From: Vreelandella songnenensis
GTDB taxonomy: Bacteria > Pseudomonadota > Gammaproteobacteria > Pseudomonadales > Halomonadaceae
DNA: 64,000 nucleotides
NCBI RefSeq assembly: GCF_003002925.1
Contig: NZ_PVTK01000010.1
Coordinates: 30,037 to 94,036 of the forward strand
Direction: 5' to 3'
In this document: positions 26,563-39,955 of the stretch, in pieces
Numbering within the stretch: the stretch's first letter is position 1
Layout of the letters: every line of letters starts with the position of its first letter
Program-made: the position numbers and the translations under genes
Notes under the pieces: model-generated
The model's input: the letters and a program-made list of their open reading frames with translations, nothing else
Told to the model about the DNA's origin: nothing
Database searches by the model: none

Positions 26563-27366
26563 ATGACGACACTCCCCAAGAACAAGTTCAAACAGTGGCT
26601 GAATGATTCCGGCAAAGTACCCGTAGGTACCTGGCTGATGACGGCCAGCCCCAATGTGGCTGAAGCCATTGGCTGGGCCGGTTTCGATTACGTAGTGCTC
26701 GATATGGAACACGTCCCCATTGGTATCCCCGAGGCCATTGCCATCATGCAGGCGGTCGCGGGTACGCCGACAGAGCTGGTCGTACGCTTGCCGTGGAATG
26801 ATCCGGTCATCGTCAAGCGCGTGCTCGACAGCGGCGCCCAGACCTTGATGTTCCCCTACATTCAAAACGCCGAAGAAGCTTCTCAGGCGGTGCTGTCGAC
26901 GCGCTATCCCGGCAAGGGCAGCCGCGGCGTTGCCGCGGTTCATCGGGCCAGCCGCTACGGTACGGTGGCCAACTACTTGCAGCAGGCAGGCGAAGAGATC
27001 GCGGTCATTCTGCAGCTGGAAACCCCGGAAGCGTTGGCAGCCATGGAGGATATCGCCGCGGTTCCCGATATCGACGGGTTCTTCGTGGGGCCTGGGGATC
27101 TCTCGGCAGCGATGGGTCGAATTGGCGATATACGCCACGCCGACGTGCAGGATGCGATTAAAAAGGCAGTGACCAGGAGTCAAGCGCTGGGGCTTCCCTG
27201 CGGCATCGTAGGGGCCGAGCCTGAATTGGTAGGTCAGTACCGGGAGATGGGGTTCAGCTTTGTCGCGGTGGGCTCTGACATGAGCTTGATGATGTCGCGT
27301 GCAAAGGAGTATGTAGGAGCGCTCAAGGGCAGTGCGGTGGAGACGGCGGACAGCGGCGTTTACTGA
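26563..27366 (+). CDS. HpcH/HpaI-family aldolase (predicted KDSG aldolase)
   Basis: 267 aa from ATG 26563, AAGGA upstream, 11 bases after the dehydratase. Class II pyruvate aldolase: catalytic His in LDMEH (H50), Arg in VVRLPW (R75), metal ligands E153 in LQLETPEAL and D179 in GPGDLSAAMG. It cleaves 2-keto-3-deoxy acids into pyruvate and an aldehyde; in the sulfo-ED route the aldehyde is 3-sulfolactaldehyde. Same family as the KDSG aldolase of Pseudomonas putida SQ1. Confidence 0.88.
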   Translation: MTTLPKNKFKQWLNDSGKVPVGTWLMTASPNVAEAIGWAGFDYVVLDMEHVPIGIPEAIAIMQAVAGTPTELVVRLPWNDPVIVKRVLDSGAQTLMFPYIQNAEEASQAVLSTRYPGKGSRGVAAVHRASRYGTVANYLQQAGEEIAVILQLETPEALAAMEDIAAVPDIDGFFVGPGDLSAAMGRIGDIRHADVQDAIKKAVTRSQALGLPCGIVGAEPELVGQYREMGFSFVAVGSDMSLMMSRAKEYVGALKGSAVETADSGVY

Positions 27367-27429
27367 CAGCGGAGACTGGCGCCAGAATCAACCATGCTGC
27401 CATCGGCAAACGGATAAGTGAGAGTGACC

Positions 27430-28311
27430 ATGACGGATACTGCCTTTACGACGGTTCTACCCGCCCAGGCCCTGCTCGGCGAGTGCCCGGTGTGGGCCGA
27501 AGACGAACAGGCGCTTTACTGGGTGGATATCGAAGCGCCCAGCCTGAATCGCTTTGACCCGGCCAGTCAGCAAAACCAGCCGTGGCCGATGCCTGAAAAT
27601 ATCGGCTGCTTTGGCCGCCGCCAGGGCGGTGGTTTCATTGCGGGGCTGCGCTCTGGAATATGGTTGCTTGACAGCGAAGCGCAACTGGATCAATGCGTGG
27701 CGCGCCCGGTCGAAGATACGTCGATCAGCCGCTTCAACGATGGGCGTGTCGACCCTTGGGGGCGTTTTTGGGCAGGCACCATTCATGAGCCCCGGGATGT
27801 TCCGGCAGCGTCGCTTTTTCAGGTGGACACCCACCTCGAATGTCGCCGGTTAGCCGGAGATGTAAAGGTTTCCAACGGGGTAGCCTTCAGCCCGGATCGC
27901 ACTTGGGCGTATCACTCCGACACGCCCAATCACGTGATCTATCGCTACCCTCTGAACCCTGACACCGGGGAGATAACCGGACCGCGAGAGGTGTTTCATC
28001 AGTTTCCGTTTGGCAATGGGCGCCCAGATGGGGCCGCCGTCGATACGCAGGGCTACTACTGGTCGGCGCTTTACGAAGGCGGCCGAGTGGTTCGCCTGTC
28101 GCCGGCCGGGGAAATCGTGGCCGAATACCCGGTGCCTGCGCGCTGCCCCACCATGTGCGCTTTCGGTGGGACCGACATGAAAACACTTTACGTGACTTCG
28201 GCGCGCCACGGGCGACCAGAAGAGGAGCTTGAGCGCTACCCGGAATCTGGAAACCTGTTTGCCATGCGCGTCGAGGTGGCGGGCCAGAAAGAACCCCAGT
28301 TTATGGGCTAG
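27430..28311 (+). CDS. SMP-30/gluconolactonase family (predicted sulfogluconolactonase)
   Basis: 293 aa from ATG 27430; a GTG 12 bases upstream is also in frame. Six-bladed beta-propeller lactonase with the metal ligands E18 (LLGECPVW), the Asn region VSNGVAFSPD, and the Asp in GRPDGAAVDTQGYYW. It opens the aldonolactone made by the SDR dehydrogenase. Third gene of the operon, 63 bases after the aldolase. Confidence 0.87.
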   Translation: MTDTAFTTVLPAQALLGECPVWAEDEQALYWVDIEAPSLNRFDPASQQNQPWPMPENIGCFGRRQGGGFIAGLRSGIWLLDSEAQLDQCVARPVEDTSISRFNDGRVDPWGRFWAGTIHEPRDVPAASLFQVDTHLECRRLAGDVKVSNGVAFSPDRTWAYHSDTPNHVIYRYPLNPDTGEITGPREVFHQFPFGNGRPDGAAVDTQGYYWSALYEGGRVVRLSPAGEIVAEYPVPARCPTMCAFGGTDMKTLYVTSARHGRPEEELERYPESGNLFAMRVEVAGQKEPQFMG

Positions 28312-28355
28312 CACGTCGCTTGCCTGAAAATAAGAGTAACGTTGAGGAGCGGGTA

Positions 28356-30579
<2,224 letters not shown>

Positions 30580-30622
30580 TTTAGCGGCGTCCGGCGTCGC
30601 CCGTTCAACGAGATTCTCTCCT

Positions 30623-32674
30623 ATGCAAACAGGTACTATGTCATCAAGTACTATGTCAACAAGTACGAAACACGATCAGCTGAGCGTGATGCTGGGGGGC
30701 GATGCGCTGCTTGTTCACCGCCCTGATGCACCGGCTTTCTTTGTTGGTCGCGGCCAGGAGCGTATGGAGATGTACCGGGGTAATTTTGATATTGAAGATT
30801 ACCTGGAAAGCCGCGAAGCGCTGCGGCACTTGACGGTCGTTGAAGACGGCGCCGGGCTTAAGCTGACATTGCGCCGCTACGCTGAGGACGATGTTCAGCT
30901 AGCGTTGCGGCTGGTGGAGCTGGAAGACGGCATTCGCCTGGAGTCGTTAAGCGCGGCAGAAGGCATCAATCGTTTCTGGCTGCGCGTGGCGGCTCAGGAC
31001 GAAGAGCGGGTGTGGGGCTGCGGCGAGCAGATGTCCTATTTCGATTTGCGCGGGCGCCATTTTCCTCTGTGGACCTCTGAGCCCGGGGTAGGGCGCGACA
31101 AGTCCACTTATGTGACGTGGCAGTCTGATGTGGTCAACCGGGCGGGCGGTGATTATTACCACACCAACTACCCACAACCGACGTTCGTTTCCTCGCGGCG
31201 CTATTTCTGCGATGTGGAAACTACCCACTATGCGGACTTCGATTTCAGAAGCGCGGACTTTCATGAGCTGCAGGTGTGGGGCATTCCATCCACCGTTGTG
31301 CTGCGCAGTGCGCCGACGTTTATTCAGCTAGTGGAGAACATTGGCGCCCATTTTGGCCGACAGCCGAAGCTGCCTGAATGGGTATACAACGGCGTTATTC
31401 TGGGGCTCAAGCGGGGCCAGGCGCATGCCGAAGCCAAGCTGGCGGAGGCGCTTGCCAACAATATGGCGGTATCCGCGCTTTGGTGCGAGGACTGGGCCGG
31501 TGTTCGCGAAACCAGTTTCGGCACACGCCTTTTCTGGGATTGGCGCTGGCAGGCAGAGCGCTACCCAAGCCTGGACAAGATGATCGATGAATTGCGCCAC
31601 CAAGGCGTACAGTTTCTTGGCTATGTGAATCCGTACCTATGCGTGGACGGGCACTTCTTCCCCGAAGCACAAGCCCAGGGCTACCTGGCGACGGATGGAC
31701 AGGGCCAGACGGCGGTAGTCGACTTTGGCGAGTTCGATTGTGGTGTCGTGGATTTTACCAACCCGGCGGCGTGCACATGGTTCAAAGACGTCATCATCAA
31801 GCGCCAGATGCTGGATCTGGGCTTGAGCGGCTGGATGGCGGACTTTGGTGAGTACCTGCCCATTGATGTCACCTTGAGCAACGGCGTCTGTGCCAAACAG
31901 GAGCATAACCGCTGGCCGGTACGCTGGGCGCAGGTGAATGCGGAAGCCATTGCCGAGGCTGGGCTGACAGATAAAGCCACCTTCTTCATGCGGGCAGGCT
32001 ACAGCGGCGTTCAGGCACATTGCCCGCTGCTCTGGGCGGGCGATCAATCGGTCGATTTCACCCGTCATGATGGTCTGGCGACCGTTATCTGTGCGGCACT
32101 TTCCTCGGGCCTGATGGGTAACGCTTTCCATCATAGCGACATCGGTGGCTATACCAGCATCTTCGGCAACACGCGGGATGCTGAGCTGTTCATGCGCTGG
32201 ACCGACATGGCCGCCTTCACGCCAGTCATGCGTACCCACGAATCCAACCGCCCCACCGAGAACGTGCAGTGGTTCGATGATGCCGAGGTCGCCGCACACC
32301 TGGCGCGCATGAGCCGGGTTTACGTGCGCCTGGCGCCCTATCTCAAGTCTCTGGTAGCCGAGGGTAGCGAAAGGAGCCTGCCGGTACAGCGCCCGCTGTT
32401 TCTGCATTTTGAAGATGATGCGGCGTGCTACGCCATTCAGGATCAATACCTGTATGGGCCTGACCTGCTGGTAGCGCCGGTTCATGAGGCCGGTAGAAGC
32501 GACTGGTCGGCCTATCTGCCGGAAGGCGTTGAATGGGTGCACCTGTGGAGCGGTGAGCGCTACCCAGGCGGGCAGCGTGTGACGGTGGCTGCGCCCTATG
32601 GCGAACCGCCGGTGTTCTATCGCGCCGAGAGTACCTGGGAGCCGCTATTTATCGAAGTAGCGGACCAGGATTAA
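30623..32674 (+). CDS. yihQ: GH31 sulfoquinovosidase
   Basis: 683 aa from ATG 30623; further ATGs at 30638 and 30653 are possible, and the start is uncertain. Glycoside hydrolase family 31, closely matching E. coli YihQ along its length. Nucleophile D407 in SGWMADFGEYLP, acid/base D474 in LLWAGDQSVD. The sulfonate-recognition residues are all in place: K263 (LGLKRG), E289 (WCEDW), R302 and W305 (GTRLFWDW), Y510 (HHSDIGGY). This is the K-E-R-W-Y version known from the Agrobacterium enzyme, where E. coli has Q-Q-R-W-Y. No signal peptide, so cytoplasmic. It releases sulfoquinovose from glyceryl-sulfoquinovose imported into the cell. Its stop overlaps the exporter start (TAATG). Confidence 0.93.
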   Translation: MQTGTMSSSTMSTSTKHDQLSVMLGGDALLVHRPDAPAFFVGRGQERMEMYRGNFDIEDYLESREALRHLTVVEDGAGLKLTLRRYAEDDVQLALRLVELEDGIRLESLSAAEGINRFWLRVAAQDEERVWGCGEQMSYFDLRGRHFPLWTSEPGVGRDKSTYVTWQSDVVNRAGGDYYHTNYPQPTFVSSRRYFCDVETTHYADFDFRSADFHELQVWGIPSTVVLRSAPTFIQLVENIGAHFGRQPKLPEWVYNGVILGLKRGQAHAEAKLAEALANNMAVSALWCEDWAGVRETSFGTRLFWDWRWQAERYPSLDKMIDELRHQGVQFLGYVNPYLCVDGHFFPEAQAQGYLATDGQGQTAVVDFGEFDCGVVDFTNPAACTWFKDVIIKRQMLDLGLSGWMADFGEYLPIDVTLSNGVCAKQEHNRWPVRWAQVNAEAIAEAGLTDKATFFMRAGYSGVQAHCPLLWAGDQSVDFTRHDGLATVICAALSSGLMGNAFHHSDIGGYTSIFGNTRDAELFMRWTDMAAFTPVMRTHESNRPTENVQWFDDAEVAAHLARMSRVYVRLAPYLKSLVAEGSERSLPVQRPLFLHFEDDAACYAIQDQYLYGPDLLVAPVHEAGRSDWSAYLPEGVEWVHLWSGERYPGGQRVTVAAPYGEPPVFYRAESTWEPLFIEVADQD

Positions 32675-33429
32675 TGGAAGTATCCGCAATCTTATTGCTG
32701 TTGGGCTGGGTAGCCTTGGCTACCTATGCCCAAACGGTGACGGGTTTTGCCTTTGGGCTCATCTTGATGGCAGGCGTGGTGCTTTCCGGATTGGCGCCGG
32801 TATCGCTGGTGGCCATCCTGATCAGCATTCTGAGCCTGTTCAACTGCTCGCTGGCGCTCTACCGAAACCTGGGCAACCTGGATTGGGAAATTATTGTTTT
32901 CTGCTCGCTCAGCGGTTTCGCCACGCTCATCTTTGGTGTCTGGACGCTGGAGCTTTTAAGCGGCAGTCATGTGCACTGGCTGCAGTTGATTCTGGGACTG
33001 GCGATCATCCTGAGTAGTTTGATGCTGATTGTTCATCCGGTACCGACCAGGGTGCGTTCCGGGCGCCTGTCATTTCTGTTCTTTGGCGGGCTATCCGGTT
33101 TTATGGGCGGGATGTTTTCCACCTCAGGCCCCCCGCTGGTGTTCCACTTCTACCGCCAGCCGCTTACTCTGGCCGTCATCCGCGACTGCCTGCTGCTAAT
33201 CTTCGCGATCAACTCCCTGCAACGCTTGATCATCGTGGGGGTAAAAGGCCAGCTTGACCTGAACATTCTGAGCTTGGCGGCCACGGCCATCCCGGTGGTA
33301 ATGCTGTTTACCTGGCTGGGCCGACGCTACCCGCCGCCGCTTTCCGAGCGCAACCTGCGCCGCATTGCCTTCTTGCTGCTCTTTGCCTCGGGGTTGAGCC
33401 TGTGTGTTTCCGCTCTTCTCAACGCTTGA
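32674..33429 (+). CDS. TauE/SafE-family permease (predicted sulfolactate exporter)
   Basis: 251 aa, about eight helices. TauE/SafE family with the N-terminal TVTGFAFGLILMAGVV and the repeat GGLSGFMGGMFSTSGPPLVFHF. The family exports sulfite and sulfonates and is found in sulfoglycolytic gene clusters as the exporter of sulfolactate or DHPS. It is the last gene of the operon, translationally coupled to the GH31 gene. Confidence 0.87.
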   Translation: MEVSAILLLLGWVALATYAQTVTGFAFGLILMAGVVLSGLAPVSLVAILISILSLFNCSLALYRNLGNLDWEIIVFCSLSGFATLIFGVWTLELLSGSHVHWLQLILGLAIILSSLMLIVHPVPTRVRSGRLSFLFFGGLSGFMGGMFSTSGPPLVFHFYRQPLTLAVIRDCLLLIFAINSLQRLIIVGVKGQLDLNILSLAATAIPVVMLFTWLGRRYPPPLSERNLRRIAFLLLFASGLSLCVSALLNA

Positions 33430-33461
33430 AGCTTGGCGGTTAACGATTTGAAATTACTGGG

Positions 33462-34499
33462 CTAGCGGCGCAGTGTGCTCGCCCTTGCCAGCAGTTCAAA
33501 ACCCAGATCCAGGCAGGCTTCCTGGGGGCGGCCCTGAACTCTTTGAAGAACACACTCTGCCACCACGTTGCCGATCTCTTCGCGGGGAGGACGAATGGTG
33601 GATAAAGGCGGCAGCGTGCAGTTGCTGAAATCCATATCGCCGAAGCCGATCATCGCAATGTCATCGGGAATGCGGATTCCACGTCGTTGCGCTTCGCCTA
33701 GCGCGCCTAGAGCGAGCATATCGTTGCCGAAAATGATGCCATCGGTATCCGGATGACTATGGAGCAGATCGGCAAAGGCCTGGTTGGCAGCTTCCGCCAT
33801 GCGGCCCGGGCCACAATCAATCACCCGCGTATGCCGGCTGCCCAGCAGGTCCATCAAGGCCGCCTCGCTACCGGCGCAACGCTGCTTGGCACGTTCGTCC
33901 ACGCTCAGGCGCGTACCGATAAACGCCACCTTGCGACAGCCGGCCTCAACCAGGTGACGTGCCTGGGCGCGTCCTACATCGCGGTGGGAAAACCCCACCA
34001 GCGTATCCAGCGGGTTGGAGCCCAGCTCCCACATCTCGATAACGGGGACGTCGGAGTTGCTCAGCATGCGCCGGGTCTCCCGGCTGTGGCTTAAACCTGT
34101 CAGCACCATGGCGCTCGGCGACCAGGATAGAAACGTTCTGACCACGGCCTCTTCTTCCGCTTCCGCGTAGTCGCTATGGCCCAGCAGCAGCTGGTACCCT
34201 TGCGCCCCTAACGCTTTTTGCATCGTATTGACCGTCGACGCAAAAATGGCGTTTACCATGGAGGGTACGACGACACCGATAACGCGTGTTCTTGCCGCAG
34301 CTAATGCACCTGCCATCAAATTGGGTACATAACCCAGCGTATTGATCGCACCTTGTATGCGCTGGCCAAGCGCTTTGGAGACTTCATCGGGTTTACGCAA
34401 ATAAAGAGAGACTGTGCTCGCAGACACATCAGCAAGCTTGGCCACATCGTTCATGGTAACGCGCTGGGTGGAACGGCGTTGGCGAGATTTATTGTTCAT
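33462..34499 (-). CDS. LacI-family repressor of the sulfo-sugar island
   Basis: 345 aa. N-terminal LacI HTH: VTMNDVAKLADVSASTVSLYLR (residues 14-36) and hinge GYVPNLMAGALAA, then a periplasmic-binding-like effector domain (TRVIGVVVPSMVNAIFAS to NGLFG-type FGNDMLALGAL and IAMIGFGDMDFS). It lies between the catabolic operon and the porin. A palindromic operator at 34583-34600, 84 bases upstream of its start, suggests autoregulation; related sites precede the TRAP, catabolic and porin genes. The inducer is probably sulfoquinovose or a derivative (inference). Confidence 0.92.
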   Translation of the reverse strand: MNNKSRQRRSTQRVTMNDVAKLADVSASTVSLYLRKPDEVSKALGQRIQGAINTLGYVPNLMAGALAAARTRVIGVVVPSMVNAIFASTVNTMQKALGAQGYQLLLGHSDYAEAEEEAVVRTFLSWSPSAMVLTGLSHSRETRRMLSNSDVPVIEMWELGSNPLDTLVGFSHRDVGRAQARHLVEAGCRKVAFIGTRLSVDERAKQRCAGSEAALMDLLGSRHTRVIDCGPGRMAEAANQAFADLLHSHPDTDGIIFGNDMLALGALGEAQRRGIRIPDDIAMIGFGDMDFSNCTLPPLSTIRPPREEIGNVVAECVLQRVQGRPQEACLDLGFELLARASTLRR

Positions 34500-34582
34500 G
34501 ACAGAAACTCTTTGGCAAACGCATTATCGAGGGCATATCCCTCTGATCTTGAAAGTTGATCGCACTATAGCATAAGCGGATT

Positions 34583-34600
34583 TTTCGTAGCGCTGCGACA
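34583..34600. promoter_or_regulatory. LacI-type operator before the repressor gene
   Basis: TTTCGTAGCGCTGCGACA shares the core CGTAGCGCTGCG with the site before dctQ. It lies upstream of the LacI gene on the minus strand, so it fits negative autoregulation. Confidence 0.75.
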
Positions 34601-34614
34601 TGCTCTTTGGCTAT

Positions 34615-34646
34615 AAAAATTCCCCATGAAGAAGCTTCATGGGGAA
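34615..34646 (-). terminator. Rho-independent terminator of the porin gene
   Basis: TTCCCCATGAAG pairs with CTTCATGGGGAA around AAG. On the minus strand it is followed by TTTTTAT. It ends the porin transcript 49 bases after its stop and separates it from the LacI gene. Confidence 0.88.
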
Positions 34647-34694
34647 TGCGAACATTAAACACCGCCAATAGCGATAGCGTAGTTAAGGGAGGTA

Positions 34695-36158
<1,464 letters not shown>

Positions 36159-36199
36159 TTATCCTTTGCTTAGCAAGCTATTGTTGTTGTCTGTCATTA

Positions 36200-36217
36200 T
36201 TTCGTAGCGCTAAGATT
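36200..36217. promoter_or_regulatory. LacI-type operator, proximal to the porin
   Basis: TTTCGTAGCGCTAAGATT keeps the left half of the palindrome and a degenerate right half, 48 bases upstream of the porin start. Confidence 0.65.
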
Positions 36218-36253
36218 TAATAGTTAAAAAAATAGCGCTATAACGTGGTACGT

Positions 36254-36271
36254 AATCGTAGCGCTACGAAA
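36254..36271. promoter_or_regulatory. LacI-type operator, distal to the porin
   Basis: AATCGTAGCGCTACGAAA has the perfect 12-bp core CGTAGCGCTACG. It lies about 105 bases before the porin start; together with the proximal site it could allow looping. Confidence 0.78.
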
Positions 36272-36482
36272 TTAATTTTGTACTAGACGATAGTAGCGAG
36301 TCTGTTTAATGCCATTTATTAAACAAAAACGAGGAATTCACACTTGCCTGGAACGCTTTTGACGGAGCGAATCATGATTTTACGGCACTTTAGAAAGTAG
36401 AGATCGTATCCTGACGATCGCGCATTGCGCCCGCCGTCTTGTGTGCCTAACCTGAAGTACACGCTTCGAGAGCACGGACGCC

Positions 36483-36947
36483 ATGATGAATGCCCCAACT
36501 TCTTTACCCACAGATTCCAAACGCTCGCTATGGGCGGCCGTGCTGGTGGGTATCGGTGTCATGGCCGCGGTTGACGAAATCGTCTTTCACCAACTTTTAC
36601 AGTGGCACCACTTTTTTGATTTCGGCACGCCTGCGTTCGGGATTCTGTCGGATGGTCTGCTCCACGCGGTTGAGCTACTTGCTGTTGTTGTGGGGGTATT
36701 CATGCTGCTGGATCTCTCTCAGCGCAAGCGCTTGGCGACCCCTTGGGCCTGGGCCGGGTTCTTTCTGGGGATGGGCGGCTTTCAGTTATTCGATGGTTTG
36801 ATCAACCACAAGATCTTGCGCCTTCACCAGATCCGTTACGGTGTGGATCCGCTGCTTTACGACCTGGTGTGGAACGGCGCGGCGGCAGTACTACTGCTGA
36901 TAGGCGTGTGGCTCTATCGGCGTGCCAAGCAGAGCACGCGAGGCTAG
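36483..36947 (+). CDS. DUF2243 membrane protein
   Basis: 154 aa with four predicted helices. DUF2243 landmarks: GVMAAVDEIVFHQLLQWHHF, LFDGLINHKILRLHQIR. It abuts the CtaG-like gene with no gap, a common pairing. Function unknown; a role in cytochrome oxidase assembly or the aerobic membrane is suggested by the partner only. Confidence 0.85.
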   Translation: MMNAPTSLPTDSKRSLWAAVLVGIGVMAAVDEIVFHQLLQWHHFFDFGTPAFGILSDGLLHAVELLAVVVGVFMLLDLSQRKRLATPWAWAGFFLGMGGFQLFDGLINHKILRLHQIRYGVDPLLYDLVWNGAAAVLLLIGVWLYRRAKQSTRG

Positions 36948-37754
36948 ATGCACGCGCATGGCCATGCCACCCAGGGAGCGCTGCTTGAAGGGTGGCCGCT
37001 GGCGCTGATTGCCCTGGTAACGGTGGGCTACCTTGCCGCAGCGAACCGGCAGTGCGGCACGTCTTCCGGGTGGAGCGCGTGGCGCGGTATCGCTTTTTTG
37101 ATGGGCAGTTTGCTGCTGGCGCTGGCGTTTGCGCCGCCCTTGATGGCGTGGGCGCATCACGATTTACGCGGCCATATGGCGCTGCACCTGCTGATAGGCA
37201 TGTTTGCCCCCCTGGCCTGGGTGCTGGCCGCGCCCGTGACGCTCCTGCTGCGCACCCTGCCCCAGGCGGGAGGGAGGCGGGTGGCAGCATTTCTGCAAAG
37301 CCGCTTCATTCGTTGCGTATCCCACCCGATCACGGCGCTGATACTCAATATCGGCGGCATGTACGTTCTGTATTTAACGCCGCTTTATACCGCCTCGCTC
37401 GATAGCTCCGTGCTTCACAACGCTATCCACCTGCACTTTCTGCTGGCAGGCTACTTGTTCTGCTGGGCGATTCTCGCCGAACCGGACGTGTCTCCCCACC
37501 GGCTGAGCCTGCGCTTTCGGCTCGGCGTGCTGTTCGCCTCCATCGCCACCCACAGCGTGCTGGGCAAGCTGATGTACTCTCAAGGCTGGCCCCGCGGCAC
37601 AGGGCATTCGCTTGAAGAGGTGCGCGCCGCCGCCCAGTTGATGTACTACGGCGGCGACCTGGCGGAAGTGCTCTTGGCCGTGGTGCTGCTGACGCTTTGG
37701 CTGCGCCGGCCAGTTGAGCGGCGTGAGGCGCTTTTAACCAGCAAGGCCTCTTAA
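36948..37754 (+). CDS. CtaG/caa3-type cytochrome c oxidase assembly protein
   Basis: 268 aa, about seven helices. CtaG_Caa3 family: [61 protein letters not shown]. Histidine-rich membrane positions agree with a copper-handling role in oxidase maturation. It is the second gene of a pair with DUF2243 and overlaps tail to tail with the dsdA-like gene. Confidence 0.85.
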   Translation: MHAHGHATQGALLEGWPLALIALVTVGYLAAANRQCGTSSGWSAWRGIAFLMGSLLLALAFAPPLMAWAHHDLRGHMALHLLIGMFAPLAWVLAAPVTLLLRTLPQAGGRRVAAFLQSRFIRCVSHPITALILNIGGMYVLYLTPLYTASLDSSVLHNAIHLHFLLAGYLFCWAILAEPDVSPHRLSLRFRLGVLFASIATHSVLGKLMYSQGWPRGTGHSLEEVRAAAQLMYYGGDLAEVLLAVVLLTLWLRRPVERREALLTSKAS

Positions 37755-39103
37755 AGCAGCGCCTTGCCCTGACGATAATACGCTGCATGCTCTTCATCGG
37801 GCACCATTGCTCCCCCTGTGGCCCAGACCAGGTGCGTGGCGTTTGAAAGCACCTCCTTGAGTCCAAGGCTTGCTCGCTCCTGCGTCGATGCATGACTAAG
37901 CCGGGCAAAGCCCGGCAGCCCGGCCACGGCAGAAGGCTCAAGGTCCAGTCCTTCACTCTCCTTGATAAGCGCCACCAGCGCGTAGAGATGTTCATCGCTG
38001 ACGGTGTAGATCCCGTCCAACAGTGGCTCCATCACCTTGCCTACGAAAGCGGATGCGCGCCCGACCGCCAGGCCGTCGGCGCAGGTAAGGTTGTCCAGGC
38101 CGATGTCCTGAACGCTGATGGCGTTGTGCAACTGCGTATGCATGCCCAGCAGCATGCAGGGCGAGTGGGTGGGTTCGGCAAACAGGCAGTGCACGCTGTC
38201 ACCGAAGACGTGCTTGAGGCCAAAGGCGATGCCGCCGGGGCCGCCGCCTACGCCGCAGGGTAGATGGACGATCAGCGGGTGCTCGTTATCAACGCGTATA
38301 CTCTGCGAATGTAACTGCTTTTTTAGCCGCAGGGCGGCCACGGCATAGCCCAGAAACAGTGAGGTCGAGTCTTCGTCATCGACAAAGTGGCAGCGCGGCG
38401 TGCGCAGGGCTTCTTCACGCCCCTGGGCCACGGCAACGCTGTAGTCGGATTGATGCTCGACCACCTGGACACCTTTCTCGCGCAGCAGCGCCTTCTTCCA
38501 GGTACGGGCATCCGCTGACATATGTACGGTCACGTTGAACCCCAGCCTGGCACTGATAATTCCGATGCTAAGCCCCAGGTTGCCGGTCGAGCCGACCACG
38601 ATCGAGTGCTGGGAAAACAGCGTCCGAAACGCTTCTGAGGCAAAGCAGGTGTAGTCATCGCCAGGTGTTAACAGGCCATGGGTCACGGCCAGCTTTTCGG
38701 CGTGAAGCAGCACTTCGTAGATGCCGCCACGCGCCTTGATCGAGCCGGAAATGGGCAAGTGGCTGTCGCACTTGATCAGAAGGTGTTCAGGCGGTGCGGT
38801 ATCGAGCCACTGAGCGACCCTGCGTGCGGCGCTGTCTGCCCGGATTAACGGTGACTCAAGAATGCCCTCAAGCGTTGCCGTTTCGGGAAACGCCGCGACG
38901 AAATAGGGGGCAAAGCGCTGTAGGCGCGCAGCAGCCTCCTCGATATCATCGAACCCAAGTGCAAGTTCCTGTTTTATTTCGTCAAAGGGGCGCCGGCTGG
39001 GGTTGAGCCACAGCGTTTCCTTGCCTTGGCGTAGAGCATTGAGCGTGGTGTCTGTGCCGGCGAAAGCAATGTCCACCCAGCCCTTTCGTGTGGAAGTATC
39101 CAT
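37751..39103 (-). CDS. dsdA: D-serine dehydratase-like PLP enzyme
   Basis: 450 aa from ATG 39103; the frame continues upstream into the TauE gene, but without a start site. Fold-type II PLP enzyme. PLP lysine in [14 protein letters not shown], glycine loop [14 protein letters not shown], and [19 protein letters not shown]. Its length matches DsdA. The reaction is deamination of D-serine, or a beta-substituted D-amino acid, to pyruvate and ammonia. It is the last gene of a seven-gene operon with an ABC transporter, amidase and TauE-like exporter, which hints at a substrate other than free D-serine. Confidence 0.88.
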   Translation of the reverse strand: MDTSTRKGWVDIAFAGTDTTLNALRQGKETLWLNPSRRPFDEIKQELALGFDDIEEAAARLQRFAPYFVAAFPETATLEGILESPLIRADSAARRVAQWLDTAPPEHLLIKCDSHLPISGSIKARGGIYEVLLHAEKLAVTHGLLTPGDDYTCFASEAFRTLFSQHSIVVGSTGNLGLSIGIISARLGFNVTVHMSADARTWKKALLREKGVQVVEHQSDYSVAVAQGREEALRTPRCHFVDDEDSTSLFLGYAVAALRLKKQLHSQSIRVDNEHPLIVHLPCGVGGGPGGIAFGLKHVFGDSVHCLFAEPTHSPCMLLGMHTQLHNAISVQDIGLDNLTCADGLAVGRASAFVGKVMEPLLDGIYTVSDEHLYALVALIKESEGLDLEPSAVAGLPGFARLSHASTQERASLGLKEVLSNATHLVWATGGAMVPDEEHAAYYRQGKALL

Positions 39104-39107
39104 AGCG

Positions 39108-39893
39108 TTACCTAAGAAAGTTGATGCCCACCAGCAGTAATAAAAGTGAAAAGAGGCGTTTGAGTAGTAGCGGGTCGAGCCGGTGTGACAGGCGCGCGCC
39201 AAAGCGCGCGAATAGCATGCTGGTTACGCCAATGCCCATTAACGCGGGCAGGTAAACGTAGCCCAGGCTCCATGGCGGTAACCCGTCGGCATGCAGCCCG
39301 ATCCAGATAAACGAAACCGAGCCGGACAGCGCAATGGGCAGGCCGCACGCCGCCGAGGTGGCCACGGCGTGCTTCATGGAAAAGCCGCGCCAACTCAAGA
39401 GCGGAACGGTCATGGCGCCACCGCCGATGCCGAAAAGGGCGGAGCCCCAACCAACCAGCACGCCAGAGGCGCCAAGAAAGGCGCGCCCTGGCGAAGCGTC
39501 AGGATGGGTGCTGGGCTGAAGTTGAAAGAACATCTGGATAGCCACCAGAATCGCGAAGCCGCCGATCATCTTTTGAAGCAGTACGCCACTCAAGAACGAA
39601 GCCGTATAGCCGCCCGCCACGCTACCACCCACAATCCCCACGCCAAGCCAGAGCACCGCATGCCAGCGTACCGCGCCGTAGCGGTGATGGGCGATGACGG
39701 AGTTGATAGAGGTGAACACGATGGTGGCAAGTGATGTACCCACGGCCAGGTGAGTCAGAACATCTTGAGAAACGCCCTGCAGCGTAAACACGTAGATCAG
39801 CAGCGGCACGATAATCAGCCCGCCGCCCACGCCAAACATACCCGAGAGAACACCCGCCGCGGCGCCCAGCAGCAAGTAGATAAGCAGTTCCAA
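39108..39893 (-). CDS. TauE/SafE-family permease
   Basis: 261 aa, about eight helices. The family repeat appears twice: [23 protein letters not shown] and [28 protein letters not shown]. The family exports sulfite, sulfonates or similar anions. It ends 4 bases before the dsdA-like start. A second, unrelated member of the family is the exporter at 32674. Confidence 0.9.
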   Translation of the reverse strand: MELLIYLLLGAAAGVLSGMFGVGGGLIIVPLLIYVFTLQGVSQDVLTHLAVGTSLATIVFTSINSVIAHHRYGAVRWHAVLWLGVGIVGGSVAGGYTASFLSGVLLQKMIGGFAILVAIQMFFQLQPSTHPDASPGRAFLGASGVLVGWGSALFGIGGGAMTVPLLSWRGFSMKHAVATSAACGLPIALSGSVSFIWIGLHADGLPPWSLGYVYLPALMGIGVTSMLFARFGARLSHRLDPLLLKRLFSLLLLLVGINFLR

Positions 39894-39955
39894 TGATCGA
39901 GTCCTCTAAAATGACGACGCCGCCTCCACGGCAGGCGCCGGCGAGGCAGTAAAGG

